Positions 21,626-32,300 of a stretch of DNA of 33,027 bases are shown here, one piece after another (position 1 is the first letter of the stretch; each line of letters starts with the position of its first letter). Made by a program: the position numbers and the translations under genes. Source of the DNA: CAJBIL01 sp044359525 (GTDB lineage: Bacteria > Pseudomonadota > Gammaproteobacteria > Burkholderiales > Rhodocyclaceae); assembly GCA_044359525.1 (NCBI GenBank), contig JBIKLY010000029.1, positions 1-33,027 on the forward strand, in the 5' to 3' direction. A model generated the notes under the pieces. That model made no database searches, was not told the DNA's origin, and saw nothing but the letters and a program-made list of their open reading frames with translations.

Positions 21626-23530
21626 TCAGCGGGGCTTTCCAGCGGCATGCGCCGTTTCACGCACAATCAGCCACTGGCCGTTTTCCTTGCGCCATTCGAG
21701 GGTTTTTTCGCTGCTGTCGCGATAGGCATCGACCGTATAAAGCTGACGAAAATCAACAACGGCAGCATTTGGTGCGCTCATTTGCACAGCCGGATTCTGT
21801 ATTTCAATGCGAATGCTGCTGGGCTTGGCCAGGCGCTGCTCACGCTGACGTGCCCAGACTTCGCGGCTCTGGCCGCCTTCCGGAACAAACCCGGCCGCAT
21901 AGAAAGCCAGGTAACGCTGGATATCGCGCGACGCCCAGGCCGCGCCCCAATCAGCGATACGTGCCAAAACCTCGGCTTCGCCGTCGACCGGTTCGGCAGG
22001 CTTGGCCTCGCTATTTTGTACGGCGGCAAGGGGTTGCGCAGCAGCAGCCGTCCGTCCGGCAACTAAAGTGCTGGCCGTGCTATCGACCAACTCTTTCGCC
22101 TTGCGGCCAAGGGCTTCACGATTCAGCGTGATGTCGGTCGGCGCGGTCGCGGGGCACAACTGAGCTAAATCGACGCTGGCAAGATCCTGTTCGTCCGGAT
22201 TGTTTTCATCCTCCAGCCGCTTCAGCCCGAGCTGCTCAAGGAGGTTTCCCATGCCGGCATAACTGCGCAAATAAGCGATCGACAGGTCGATATCGGCATT
22301 AACCTGCGCGCGTCGGGCATCAAAAAATTCGTTCTGGGTGTTGAGCAGATCGAGCAGCGTGCGCTGGCCGATGTTGAACTGATCACGATAGGCCGCCCGT
22401 GTTTTTTCCACCAGATTGACCTGCAGCCCGATAAACGAAAGCTGATCGTTCAAGCGGACCGTCTCGTTGTAGGCAATCGACAATGTCTGGCGCATGTCGC
22501 GGCAAGCCTTTTCGCGCTGGTCGAGCGCCATATTCTTGCGCTCCCGATACTGACGGCTACGCGCCAGATCAGTACCGCCGTTGAACAGATTGTAGCTGAG
22601 CACCATTTCGACGACGTTGTTATCCCGATCGCCCGAGCCCTGATAATTATTCACCGATTCATTGCGCGCCCGCAGGTCAAGACGCGGCATGAAGCTCGCA
22701 CGACGCCCTTCCAGATCAAATTGCGCAGCTTCGATATTTTCGATCGTTGCACGCAACGCCGGGTTATGTTGCAAAGCCTTTTGCAGCGCAGACTCGGCGG
22801 TATCAGGCAAGGCTTTGGTCAAGCCGGCGGGTGCAAACATCACCTTTGCGGGCTGCGTGCCAACCAGACGGACATAGCGCGCACTCACATCATGCAAGTT
22901 GGCATAAGCCGTGGTCAGATTGACGTCGGCCAGGGCCAGACGGCTTGCCGCCTGCTCGACGTCAACACGCTTGCCGACGCCGGACTCGGCGCGCTGCTTC
23001 AACTGCTCAAGCGCCGCCTGGTGCTGGATGTAGTTTTCTTCGGCGAGAAACACCAGTTGCCGCGAACGAACGACATCGAGATAGGCGCGACCGGCTTCAA
23101 GCGCGATGTTTTCCGAGGCATCGAGCAATTCGAAGTAACGGACCAGTTTGGCCTTGCCCAGGCGCTTGACCTCGCTGGTGGTAGCAAAGCCGTCAAACAG
23201 CATCTGGTTAAGCGTCAGCGTCCGTCCGCGCCGGGTGAATTTGCTGTCGACCCCGGCACTGTCCTGCTTGATGGTTTCGCGTCCGACACCGGTCGTGAGA
23301 TCAAGCTTGGGCAGGAACCCGCCGCGTGCAACACCGATTTCTTCACCGGCTTCCTGAAAGGCGTGCCAGCGCGCAAGCACTTCCGGGCTCTTCAACACGG
23401 CAACCTGCGCGGCCTCTTTCAGGGTCTGGTGTGGCGACACCTGAGCCGCAAGGGGACCGACATACGCGACGACGACCAACAGCACGCTGCTGAAAATCGC
23501 GCGGTGGCGACTCAATTTTTGCTTCTTCAT
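21626..23530 (-). CDS. TolC-family outer-membrane channel with C-terminal NTF2-like domain
   Basis: A 634-residue TolC/LapE-type outer-membrane efflux protein for type I secretion. ATG 23530 opens a signal peptide (FSSVLLVVVAYVGPLAA). Two OEP repeats follow, with FLPKLDLTTGVGRE, RAYLDVVRSRQLVFLAEENY, the repeat FMPRLDLRARNESVNNYQG and QFNIGQRTLLDLLNTQNEFF. The channel part ends near residue 440-450. Unlike ordinary TolC (about 450-500 residues), an Ala/Pro-rich linker then leads to a roughly 115-residue NTF2/SnoaL/Cds6-like domain (RIADWGAAWASRDIQRYLAF, WARQREQRLAK, FRQLYTVDAYRDSSEKTLEW, NGQWLIVRE). It probably exports the giant adhesin encoded nearby. The lapG gene is divergent; the binding-protein gene follows by 2 bases. 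Confidence 0.9.
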   Translation of the reverse strand: MKKQKLSRHRAIFSSVLLVVVAYVGPLAAQVSPHQTLKEAAQVAVLKSPEVLARWHAFQEAGEEIGVARGGFLPKLDLTTGVGRETIKQDSAGVDSKFTRRGRTLTLNQMLFDGFATTSEVKRLGKAKLVRYFELLDASENIALEAGRAYLDVVRSRQLVFLAEENYIQHQAALEQLKQRAESGVGKRVDVEQAASRLALADVNLTTAYANLHDVSARYVRLVGTQPAKVMFAPAGLTKALPDTAESALQKALQHNPALRATIENIEAAQFDLEGRRASFMPRLDLRARNESVNNYQGSGDRDNNVVEMVLSYNLFNGGTDLARSRQYRERKNMALDQREKACRDMRQTLSIAYNETVRLNDQLSFIGLQVNLVEKTRAAYRDQFNIGQRTLLDLLNTQNEFFDARRAQVNADIDLSIAYLRSYAGMGNLLEQLGLKRLEDENNPDEQDLASVDLAQLCPATAPTDITLNREALGRKAKELVDSTASTLVAGRTAAAAQPLAAVQNSEAKPAEPVDGEAEVLARIADWGAAWASRDIQRYLAFYAAGFVPEGGQSREVWARQREQRLAKPSSIRIEIQNPAVQMSAPNAAVVDFRQLYTVDAYRDSSEKTLEWRKENGQWLIVRETAHAAGKPR

Positions 23531-23635
23531 TGGCATCGGGGCAATATACACTGGCTAAGTCATTGAAGCAGCGGATTATACGCACCACGATTTTTTACGC
23601 TGTGCACAAATTCACGTTATCCGGATCACATTTCC

Positions 23636-24355
23636 TTGCCCACGCACGCTGATCCACCGCCGACCCACTGCTGCAGCGCCGCCGGAGAGGCCTTTCTCCG
23701 CCGCTGCCTGGCCGTGCTTCTGCTGCCGCTGACGGTCTGCTGCCTGGCCGCAACGCTTGACCCGGAAGCGCTGCAACAGCAGCTGCTCGCCCGCTTCGGG
23801 CCGGCCCGCGTCACCTTGCTCAATGACTGGCAGCAGTTGCTTGCCTCGGCCAGAACGATCGGCGAAGAAGCCAAACTCAAGCGGATCAACGATTTTTTTA
23901 ACCGGAACATCGCCTTTGATGACGATACCGCCATCTGGCAGCAGAGCGATTACTGGGCGACACCGTTGGAAACCATCGGCAAGGGGAGCGGCGACTGCGA
24001 GGACTTTGCCATCGCCAAATACTACTCACTGCGCCTCGCGGGCGTCCCGGACAGCAAAATGCGGCTGATCTATGTCAAGGCCCGGCTCAAGACACCGACC
24101 GGCGTGATGCAGCAGGCGCACATGGTGCTCGCCTACTACGCCAGCCCGGGAGCCGAACCACAGGTGCTCGACAATCTGGACACGACGATCCGCGCGGCAT
24201 CAAAGCGCCCCGATCTGCAGCCGGTGTTCAGCTTCAACAGCCAGGGAATTTTCGCCGGGGTATCCGGCAAGGAAGCAGCAAGCGCGGGCGGCACCGGCCG
24301 TCTCTCACGCTGGGCAGACCTGATGCGGCGCGCCCGCACCGAAGGCTTCGATTAA
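23636..24355 (+). CDS. lapG: LapG-type periplasmic cysteine protease
   Basis: Transglutaminase-like cysteine protease (DUF920/LapG) that cuts the N-terminal anchor of Lap-type adhesins. Catalytic triad: Cys121 in GDCEDFAIAKYYSLR, His162 in QQAHMVLAYY and Asp179 in QVLDNLD. Asp120 and Glu122 flanking Cys121 correspond to the calcium-binding acidic residues of characterised LapG, and the Trp-containing WQQSDYWATPLE segment is family-typical. The hydrophobic LAVLLLPLTVCCLAAT serves as signal peptide. No ATG exists in the frame; TTG 23636 (GGAT about 9 bases upstream) is the best start and GTG 23714 a short alternative. LapD follows by 26 bases in the same direction. Confidence 0.9.
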   Translation: MPTHADPPPTHCCSAAGEAFLRRCLAVLLLPLTVCCLAATLDPEALQQQLLARFGPARVTLLNDWQQLLASARTIGEEAKLKRINDFFNRNIAFDDDTAIWQQSDYWATPLETIGKGSGDCEDFAIAKYYSLRLAGVPDSKMRLIYVKARLKTPTGVMQQAHMVLAYYASPGAEPQVLDNLDTTIRAASKRPDLQPVFSFNSQGIFAGVSGKEAASAGGTGRLSRWADLMRRARTEGFD

Positions 24356-24381
24356 AAGATGTTTGACTGAGGACCCACACC

Positions 24382-26307
24382 ATGTCGATGTATCGCCAAC
24401 TCTGGCTCGCCATCATCATCAGCACGCTGCTCGCACTCGGCGGCAGCCTGCTCGCCTCGACCTTCAGCGCGCGCGGCTATCTGCAATCGCAGCTCTCGAT
24501 CAAGAACACGGACAACGCGGCCGCGCTGGCGCTGGCGCTCAGTCAAAGCAATCCCGATGCGGTCACCGTCGAGCTTGCCGTTGCCGCGCTGTTCGATAGC
24601 GGCCATTATGAGCTGATCCGTGTCGTTGATCCGATGGGCAAGATCATCGTTGAACGTGTCGCCGAGATTGACGAACTCGATGCGCCGGCGTGGTTCGTTC
24701 GTCGCCTGCCGATCAGCGCCGCACCGGGAACGGCGCAAATCAGTAACGGATGGAAGCAGTTCGGCACCGTCACCCTGGTCAGTCACAGCCGTTTTGCTTA
24801 TGGTGCGCTTTGGAAAAGCGTGTACGAGATGGTAATTGCGCTGTCCCTGGCCGGCCTGATCGGCGGCTACCTCGGCTCGCTGGTATTGCGTCGCCTGCGT
24901 CGGCCGTTGAATGCTGTAATTGCCCAGGCCAAAGCGATTACGGAGCGGCGTTTCGTGACCATCGACGAACCCGAGGTACCCGAACTCAAGCATTTGGCAA
25001 TCGCCATGAACGCTACGGTTGGGCGGCTCAAATCAATGTTTGACGAAGAAGCGGCACGTCTGGAAACCGTTCGCCGTGAAGCCAACTTTGACCCGCTCAC
25101 CGGGCTGGCCAACCGTGACCATTTTATGGCACGCCTACGCCAGGCGCTTGATGCCGAAGATGGCGCGAGCGGTACTTTGCTGCTCATTCGGCTGGCCGAT
25201 CTGGCAGGCATCAACCGGCGACTTGGGCGGGCCGCAACCGATGATTTCCTGCGCCACACCGGCGCTGCAATCGGCGACTGCGCCGATCAACGCAGCCAGG
25301 GCATTGCTGCGCGTCTCAATGGCGCGGATTTCGCCGTGATGCTGCCCGGCGAGAGCAAAAGCCATGACGCTGCGGAAGCCCTGCTCAAAGCGCTCATTGA
25401 AACGGCCACACCCTATATCGAGGAGGAAACCGCGGCCTGGATTGGCGTCGGTAAATTCAGTCACGGGCTGGATATGGGCGCCCTGCTGGCGCGTGTCGAC
25501 AACGCGCTGGCCGGCGCCCAGACTGAAGGCAAAAACGCCGTGCGCGATGCGATGGCCGACGATGACGAAGACCAGCCGCGCACTGCCGAACAATGGTCAA
25601 GAATGATCCATCGTGCACTGGACAATCAGTGGGTTCGCCTGATCTCTTTCCCCGTTGTCGAACTTTCGGGAAAGCTCTCGCACCGGGAATGCCCACTCCG
25701 CCTGATGTTCGACGAGAAAGGCGAGTGGCTGCCGGCCGGCCGCTTCCTGCCCATTGCCGAACGCCTGAAACTGACACCGGCGCTTGATCTGGCGGCTGTC
25801 ACCCTGGGTTTGCAGGAACTGAAATCGCAGCCCCTGCTCGCCGGACTGGCGATCAATCTGTCGGCCAGCTCGGTGGAGGATGCCGATTTCCGCAAGAAAC
25901 TGCTGGCACTGCTCAACGCACAGAAGAGCACTGCCGGACGCCTCTGGCTGGAAATCGCGGAAAACGGCGCACTCAAGCATCTGCCGATGTTCCGTGAATT
26001 GTGTCACGGCCTGAAGGTCGCCGGCTGCCGCATCGGGCTTGAGCACTTCGGCCACCAGTTCAGCCAGATCGGCCTGCTGCATGATCTTGGGCTGGATTAT
26101 CTGAAGGTCGATTCAAGTTTCATCCGCGGACTCGACAGCAACCCGGGGAATGCGGCTTTCCTCAAGGGGCTATCGGGAATTGCCCACAACATCGGTTTGC
26201 AGGTGCTGGCCGAGGGCGTGGCCACACAGGCGGAGTGGGCAGCATTGAAGGACGCAGGCTTTGACGGAGCGACCGGGCCGGCGATTCGCGAACCCGGACC
26301 GATCTGA
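24382..26307 (+). CDS. lapD: LapD-type inside-out c-di-GMP receptor
   Basis: A 641-residue inner-membrane receptor: MSMYRQLWLAI start typical of LapD, TM1 (about 8-27), periplasmic LapD/MoxY domain (about 28-148), TM2 (about 149-170), HAMP, then GGDEF- and EAL-like domains. Both catalytic sites are degenerate: the GGDEF loop reads NGADF (313-317), the EAL motif is replaced by ECP (436-438), and the metal-binding DDFG loop reads EHFG (554-557). It therefore should bind rather than make or break c-di-GMP. In Pseudomonas, c-di-GMP-bound LapD holds LapG in the periplasm and protects the adhesin. GAGGA precedes the ATG. Partner genes are adjacent: lapG upstream and a large adhesin convergent downstream. 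Confidence 0.93.
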   Translation: MSMYRQLWLAIIISTLLALGGSLLASTFSARGYLQSQLSIKNTDNAAALALALSQSNPDAVTVELAVAALFDSGHYELIRVVDPMGKIIVERVAEIDELDAPAWFVRRLPISAAPGTAQISNGWKQFGTVTLVSHSRFAYGALWKSVYEMVIALSLAGLIGGYLGSLVLRRLRRPLNAVIAQAKAITERRFVTIDEPEVPELKHLAIAMNATVGRLKSMFDEEAARLETVRREANFDPLTGLANRDHFMARLRQALDAEDGASGTLLLIRLADLAGINRRLGRAATDDFLRHTGAAIGDCADQRSQGIAARLNGADFAVMLPGESKSHDAAEALLKALIETATPYIEEETAAWIGVGKFSHGLDMGALLARVDNALAGAQTEGKNAVRDAMADDDEDQPRTAEQWSRMIHRALDNQWVRLISFPVVELSGKLSHRECPLRLMFDEKGEWLPAGRFLPIAERLKLTPALDLAAVTLGLQELKSQPLLAGLAINLSASSVEDADFRKKLLALLNAQKSTAGRLWLEIAENGALKHLPMFRELCHGLKVAGCRIGLEHFGHQFSQIGLLHDLGLDYLKVDSSFIRGLDSNPGNAAFLKGLSGIAHNIGLQVLAEGVATQAEWAALKDAGFDGATGPAIREPGPI

Positions 26308-26328
26308 ACGCATCAAGCGCAATCTCCC

Positions 26329-26355
26329 GGGGCCAGACTGCGACAGCCTGGCCCC
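26329..26355. terminator. Hairpin between convergent lapD and adhesin genes
   Basis: GGGGCCAG (26329-26336) and CTGGCCCC (26348-26355) form a perfect 8-bp stem with an 11-base loop in the 54-base convergent gap. No T-tract follows on either strand, so termination is plausible from position and stem strength but not certain. Confidence 0.45.
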
Positions 26356-26361
26356 CGACGC

Positions 26362-29300
26362 TTAGTCCGTCTGCAACTTGCCCTTGTTGAGCAGATCCTG
26401 AATGATCAACTGATCGGTCGTCAGGCCACCCGCAGACAAATCAACGCCTTGCAGGACAATCGTCTGGTTCTCGTTAGCGGCGCTGTAGCCCGAGGAAAAA
26501 CCACCGCTCGAACTGACACGAACGATGGTATCGGCACCCGCTTTCTCGAAGTGCAGATAGTTGCCCAGATTGCCGGTGCCGCTCGCATGGTTTTCGCCCT
26601 GCAGGAGATCGCGCAGGTCAAGCTTGTCGCCGTTAGCCACGGTGTTGAAGTCGGTTATCCGGTCGACTGCCGGCGTGCCGGGGAGGCCCTGATCGCCGAG
26701 CTTCCAGGCAAAGACATCCGCCCCCAGGCCGCCGGTCAGCGTATCGTTGCCGGCACCGCCAATCAGACGGTCGTCGCCGGCGGTGCCGGTCAAAATATCG
26801 TTGCTTGCCGACGTCACGATCGGATTGATATCCAGACTGAGTGTCGTGGAAACCGGCAGCGAAGCATCCGTTCCCGGCGAATCCGTCGTGAAAGCGGTGA
26901 CTGACACATCGTAGTGGCCATCCTGCTGACTTACGCCCAGAGCCGACACCTGTGCCGGCGTCAGACCGGAGAGAGTATAGGTGTCGGTTCCAGCCACGTA
27001 ACTCGCGGTGAGCGCGGTGCTGCCGGCGAAGAAGGTCGCATACTCGCCAAGGCCTTTGAACGAGAACGTCGCCGTCTCGGAAGCGTCCTGATCAGGCATT
27101 GTGCTGTTGAGGTTCAGTGCAACGATCTGACCTTCGGCACCGAAAGAAAGTGTCGGTGTCAGGCTGATACCATCGGCAATACCATTAACCGTTACGCTCT
27201 GAATCACCGTCGTCAGCACCGGGTCCAGACCGGCTTCTCCCGACCAGACACCAAGCTGCAGGTTACTCAGCGTGCCGCTCCAGTTAATCGGCGGCTGCAG
27301 CGCAACATAGGCGGGAATAGCGCCACTGATCAGGGCGATTCCCCAGACGCCACCGCCCAGATTAGTCGCCATCGAGCCGGGGGAACCGGCGCCGGCAAAC
27401 ACCAGGAAGCCGTCGGGCACGTTGCTCAGGGTCACCGACGCAATTTCTTCCTTGGTATCGGTCAGGCTCACTCCGATCGACAACGGGATGCGCTGATCCT
27501 CGAAGCCAGTGGCCGGCGGTGCCGTGATCACCACGCCATCATCGACCGGATTAACCACGAGCGAGCCGGTGACGGAACTCGTTGTCACATTGCCGGCACC
27601 CGTCTCCTGACCCTGCACATAGGCGGTGTAGGCGACGACGCCGCTGGCGTTTGCCGCCGGCTGATAGGTCAGCTCCAGACTGGCGTTGTTACCGACACCG
27701 GTCAGAACGTAGTAAGTACCGTCCGGAACCCCGGCCACACCAGCCACCGCGGTCGGCGTGACCGGGGAACCACCGAAACTCAGCGAGCCGCCCACCGACT
27801 CCATGGCACTCTCATCGATCTGGACATAGACCTTGCCGGCAAGCACATTCGAACTGCTGCCATCGGCCGGATTGGCCAGCGTCAGCGTAATTGTCGCCGG
27901 ACTGTCTTCAATTACGTCCGCATCAAGCGCTGTCAGCACGATCGGATCGGAGACCGGGGTGACCGGCGGCGTTGCGATGAACGAGGCATCATGCCGCCCA
28001 CCGCCGTCATCGTAGGTCGTCAGCGTGGTGGTGAAACTGAACGGACCCTGATTGGCATTCCAGTTCGCGGGCGGCGTGATCAAAATGCCCGTGAGCAGAG
28101 CCTGCAGGCTAGCATCATCACCATTACCCTGCGCCGTCCAGATCGTTTGCGTACCAATCGTAGTCTGCATCATGCCCGTCACGATCGTCCCCGCCGGCAG
28201 CCCGGTAATGGTGACGGCGTACGGCGAGCTGCCGGTAATCTGTGCATCGACCACGGCATTGAGCGTCGTTGGCGAATCCTCGGTCATCGACACGCTGAGC
28301 GGTTCGGGAACCCACTTCGTGATGGTCGCGGCAGGTGTCCCCGGGGCACCCGAGGTGTCGGTGAAAGTATCAGAGGTCTGCAGCGTCCAGGTGGTCGAAG
28401 ATGCCCGCTCAACACCGCCGGCATCCTGCGTGTAGGCAAATATGGTGATCGGCTGGTTGAGGCCGGAAAGCTGTACCGCCGTTCCATCCAGCGCGAAGCG
28501 GACAGGCTGATCCAACGCAGCGGTATTGAAGGCAAGGTCCGGCGTGTCGAGAATCCAGCGGCCGTTATTCATGCCGGGCGATGTGTTGCCGATATAGCGC
28601 CCGCCCTCGACGGTCACACCGACCGGTACGTTGTCGATGATGAAATAGAGCAGGCGTTCGCTACCGTCTACATCCTTCGCCCCACTGGCGTTTGTATCAT
28701 CCTGCTGAGTAACGGTGACCTTGACTTCAAGCGTTGTCGTCGTAGCGATCACGCCGCCGGCATAGTTGTTGGTCGACACGGTGGCGTCAGTTACCGCCGC
28801 AACAGTGACGGTTTGTGAGCCATCGAACTGGGTGACCGTTGCCGGGAGGGTGCCGTCGTTTGACGGATCGCTGATCTCATACTTGATCGCAAAACTGCCG
28901 TCAGCGTCACCATTGGCGCCACCTTTGACAAACACATTGGCTGCCTGAACCGCAGTCAGCTTGTACCAGCCGGCATCAACGGCCAGTGCCGAACTGAGCA
29001 AGGTGCCCCCCAGATACAGGGCAAAAGGCTTTCCGGCCAGATCGGCCGCGTTAATCCATACCGAGTGCAAGGTTTCATTGCTGTCACTGTTCTGCACCTG
29101 AATCGCAAAGTTGACTTGCGTCAGCGTGTCTTCCAGTGCATTTGTTTGTGTTGCAAGCGTGGCCTCAGGCGATGGCGTCACCTGGATGGCGAGCGGAATC
29201 GTCGCACCTGAGAGGCTATTGCCATCGTTTTCGGTTGAGACAGCGCGTACCGTCAAATTGATCGTACCGCTGAAATTGGCATCGCTGACGACCAGCTTCG

Positions 29301-32300
29301 CGCTGCTCACTTCGGCTGGCGTTCCGGACCAGATACGTGCGGTGCCGACGCCCCCCATGAAGGTCAGACCTTCAAGCCTGAAACCGGCAGGAACCCCGGA
29401 GACAACGACTGAGACCGACTCTGAACCATCGCTATCAACTGGCGCCACCGAAGTGATGGCCCCGGACAGGCCAATCCGCCGGCTGCCGCCATCGACGGCC
29501 GATTCGGTCGTCTGCAACGGCGACTGGACGACGAGCGAGACCGGGTCCGCGACGCCACGCACATCGACCAGCAGGGGCAGCGTCGATGCGACCGATGTGC
29601 TGGTGTAAGCACCGAAGGTGTCGACCGAGACTGCCGAAACGGTCAGCGGAATATCGACGTTGCTGTTCAACGGCGGGGTGAGCGTCAGCAGTGTGGCCGT
29701 ACTGAAATTGGCAATCGAAACGCTGCCTGCGGCAACCGTCAGCTCGACGCCGCCATAGAAAACTTTTGCGCCAGACGGTATGCCACTCACGGTGACGATG
29801 AAGGTCTCCGAAGAATCGGCACTGGTCGGACGAATGACCAGCGGGATCGCCGTATCCTCCAGCCCGACGGCCGGCGCATCCACCGCCAGCGTAACGGCAT
29901 CGGCCACCGGTGCGATCACCAGGCTTGTCAGCGTGGCCGAACCGGAGATGGCCTGTACCGGCGCACCGCCATTCGGGTCGGTATCAATCGTCAGCGCCTG
30001 CACCTCGATCTGGAAGCTGCCGGCAACGTTGGCCGCCGCCTTGAACTGAACGGTGCTCAACGCGCCCATCGGGATCTGCAGCGGCGTTCCGGTGTAGGTC
30101 AGCACATGCAGGCCGGTGCCATCGGTGTATTGGAACTGCGAGCCGATCGCCGAACCGCCACCGAGCACCGGCGTCAGCAGCGCAAAGGTCTTCTCGCTAC
30201 CGTCGGCATCCTGGTTGCTCCACGGCGCCTGAAAATTAAAGCCATCGCGGTTCAGGGTGAACCACTGGTCTTCCTGACCCGGCGTGGTATAGGCAAAACT
30301 GGCGTTCATTGTCAGGTCGGGCGTGCCGTCATTATTCGTATCGCTACCCACACGTTCAGCGACGGCGGTCACCGTGATGTTTTGCGTAAGATTGGCCACA
30401 CCCGTCACGCTTGTTGCGCCCAAGGTATCGGTGGTCGTCACGGCGAGCGAAATCGTAGCGTCGACGCTGCTCTGCGGCGCCGGCGTTACGGTGTAGTTGC
30501 GGAAAGCACCGCTACTGATCGCCGCACCGCTGATCGTGTAGCTGCCAGCGACCGGGGCGACAACAACACCGAGTTCATCGCGCATCACCCAGCCAAGCGG
30601 CAACGCGTTGACCTTGATGCTGGTCAGGCTTTCGCTGCCATCGGTATCGGTCAGAGCGACGCTCTGCAGGAACTTCACCGGGCTGTCTTCAGCGGTGGAA
30701 ACGGGGTCGATCTTCACGTCACCGGCGACTGGTGTGACATGCAGGTTAAGCGTTACGGTGTCGGTTTGGGTCAGTGTCGTCACCGTCGAATCGGTGTCCG
30801 TATCCTTGGCGCTGAGTTTCACCGTAATTCCGTTGAGGTCACCACTGAAATTGGCGGCACCTTTAATCGAAATGGGCGGGAAGCCGCTCTGCGACGTTTC
30901 CAGAGTATTGCCGGTAGCGCTCCAGAGAATCGTATAGAACGTACCGGCGGCAACTGTGATGCCGTTAACATAAATCGTTCCGTTACCTGCCGGATTGCCG
31001 ATGATGACGTCCCGCCGTTCGCTGCCGTCGAGATCCTGGAAGGCAGCCGTCAGTAGCGGGGTCAGATTAAGTGCCGAATCCTCGGCAATTGTCGCGCTGT
31101 GAGAGACATCCGAGCCATTGATCTTCAAATCGACGGTGTCGGTGACCGCAAGGACTTCGACATGGATATTGCGGGTAGCTGGTGCACCTGGAATAGAGAT
31201 CGACCGGTTGCCGCTGTCGTCCGTCTCATAACTTATGGCACGAAGCACCATGTCCACGTCATTGTGCCGGTTGACAGGGGGTAAAAGGGTCAACGCCCCG
31301 AACTCAGCCTGGGTCAGCTTGATTGCGCCAACATAACTGGCATCGGATGATAGATTGGTGTAATGGACAGATGTATCCAGGTTGCCTGAGCCATCAACGA
31401 TGACAATGTTCATCGTATTGTTCGCACCGGTAAATAGAAGGGTCGTGCCATCACCTTTGTATATTTTTGCGCCAGTATCGATGCTTTCAAGCGAAATAAA
31501 ACCGAGACGCTCAGCATGATCTCCTGTCACGGCTCCGTTCTGATCCAAATTATCCGTAATTGTCGGCATTTTCAGATTCAACGCCTTCAACTCATCTTCG
31601 TTCGTAGTCACTCCAGTGTGCGGGAGCCACGTTGGGGCGTCGGAAACCGGCGTGACATTGATCGTCAGCGTCGCCGTTCCACTATCGCTTGAACTGGCAG
31701 CCGTATAGGTGATCACGGGCACCGCGCCACTATAGTTGGCCGATTGGGGGGTGAATGAATAGTCCCCGTTGCTTTTCATCACAAAAACACCGAGTGTCCC
31801 GCCCGAAGCGGACATTACGGTTACCGAAGTGCCTGCGACTGTCGGCGTAAAAATATCCTGTATCCCATCACCATTCCGGTCAAGACGGAAGCTGGTAACC
31901 GTCGTTGTCTCACCGAAATCCGGGTCAATCGTGTCGTTGGTCAGAACGTTGCCACTGCGTGCAGCAACGTTCGCATTCTCGCGGATAGCTTTGACATCGT
32001 TGTTGATCACCACACCGTCGTTGGTGCCGGTTATCGTGATCGTCACTGGCTGATCGTCAAACGCGCCATTCGAGTCCGTTGCGCGCACCATGTAGCTCAG
32101 CACAAGGGTCTTGCCGGCCGGCAGAAAATCGAAGGCGTTATTGGCGCCCGAGTTGAAAGCCCAGGAAATGCCGTTCGGATTACTCTGCAAGGTCGTGCTT
32201 GGCTCACCACCCGTAACCGAAAACATGGCAAGCAAGGTGGCGGTCGGCGGCAAGGCACCGGTATAGGTACTGCTGGGGTCGAGCAAAACAGCGGAAACTT

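Noticed and set aside
23683..23700. CGGAGA/TCTCCG inverted repeat near the lapG start
   Set aside because: It is a 6-bp stem inside the proposed coding sequence without further support as a regulatory site.
24382..26307. LapD considered as an active diguanylate cyclase/phosphodiesterase
   Set aside because: NGADF replaces GGDEF, ECP replaces EAL and EHFG replaces DDFG, so catalysis is unlikely; receptor function fits better.
26914..28818. A 634-codon plus-strand open frame opposite the adhesin
   Set aside because: It is Arg/His/Gly-rich with no recognisable domain, and lies entirely antisense to a well-supported RTX adhesin frame; the composition is that of a complement-strand shadow in GC-rich coding DNA.
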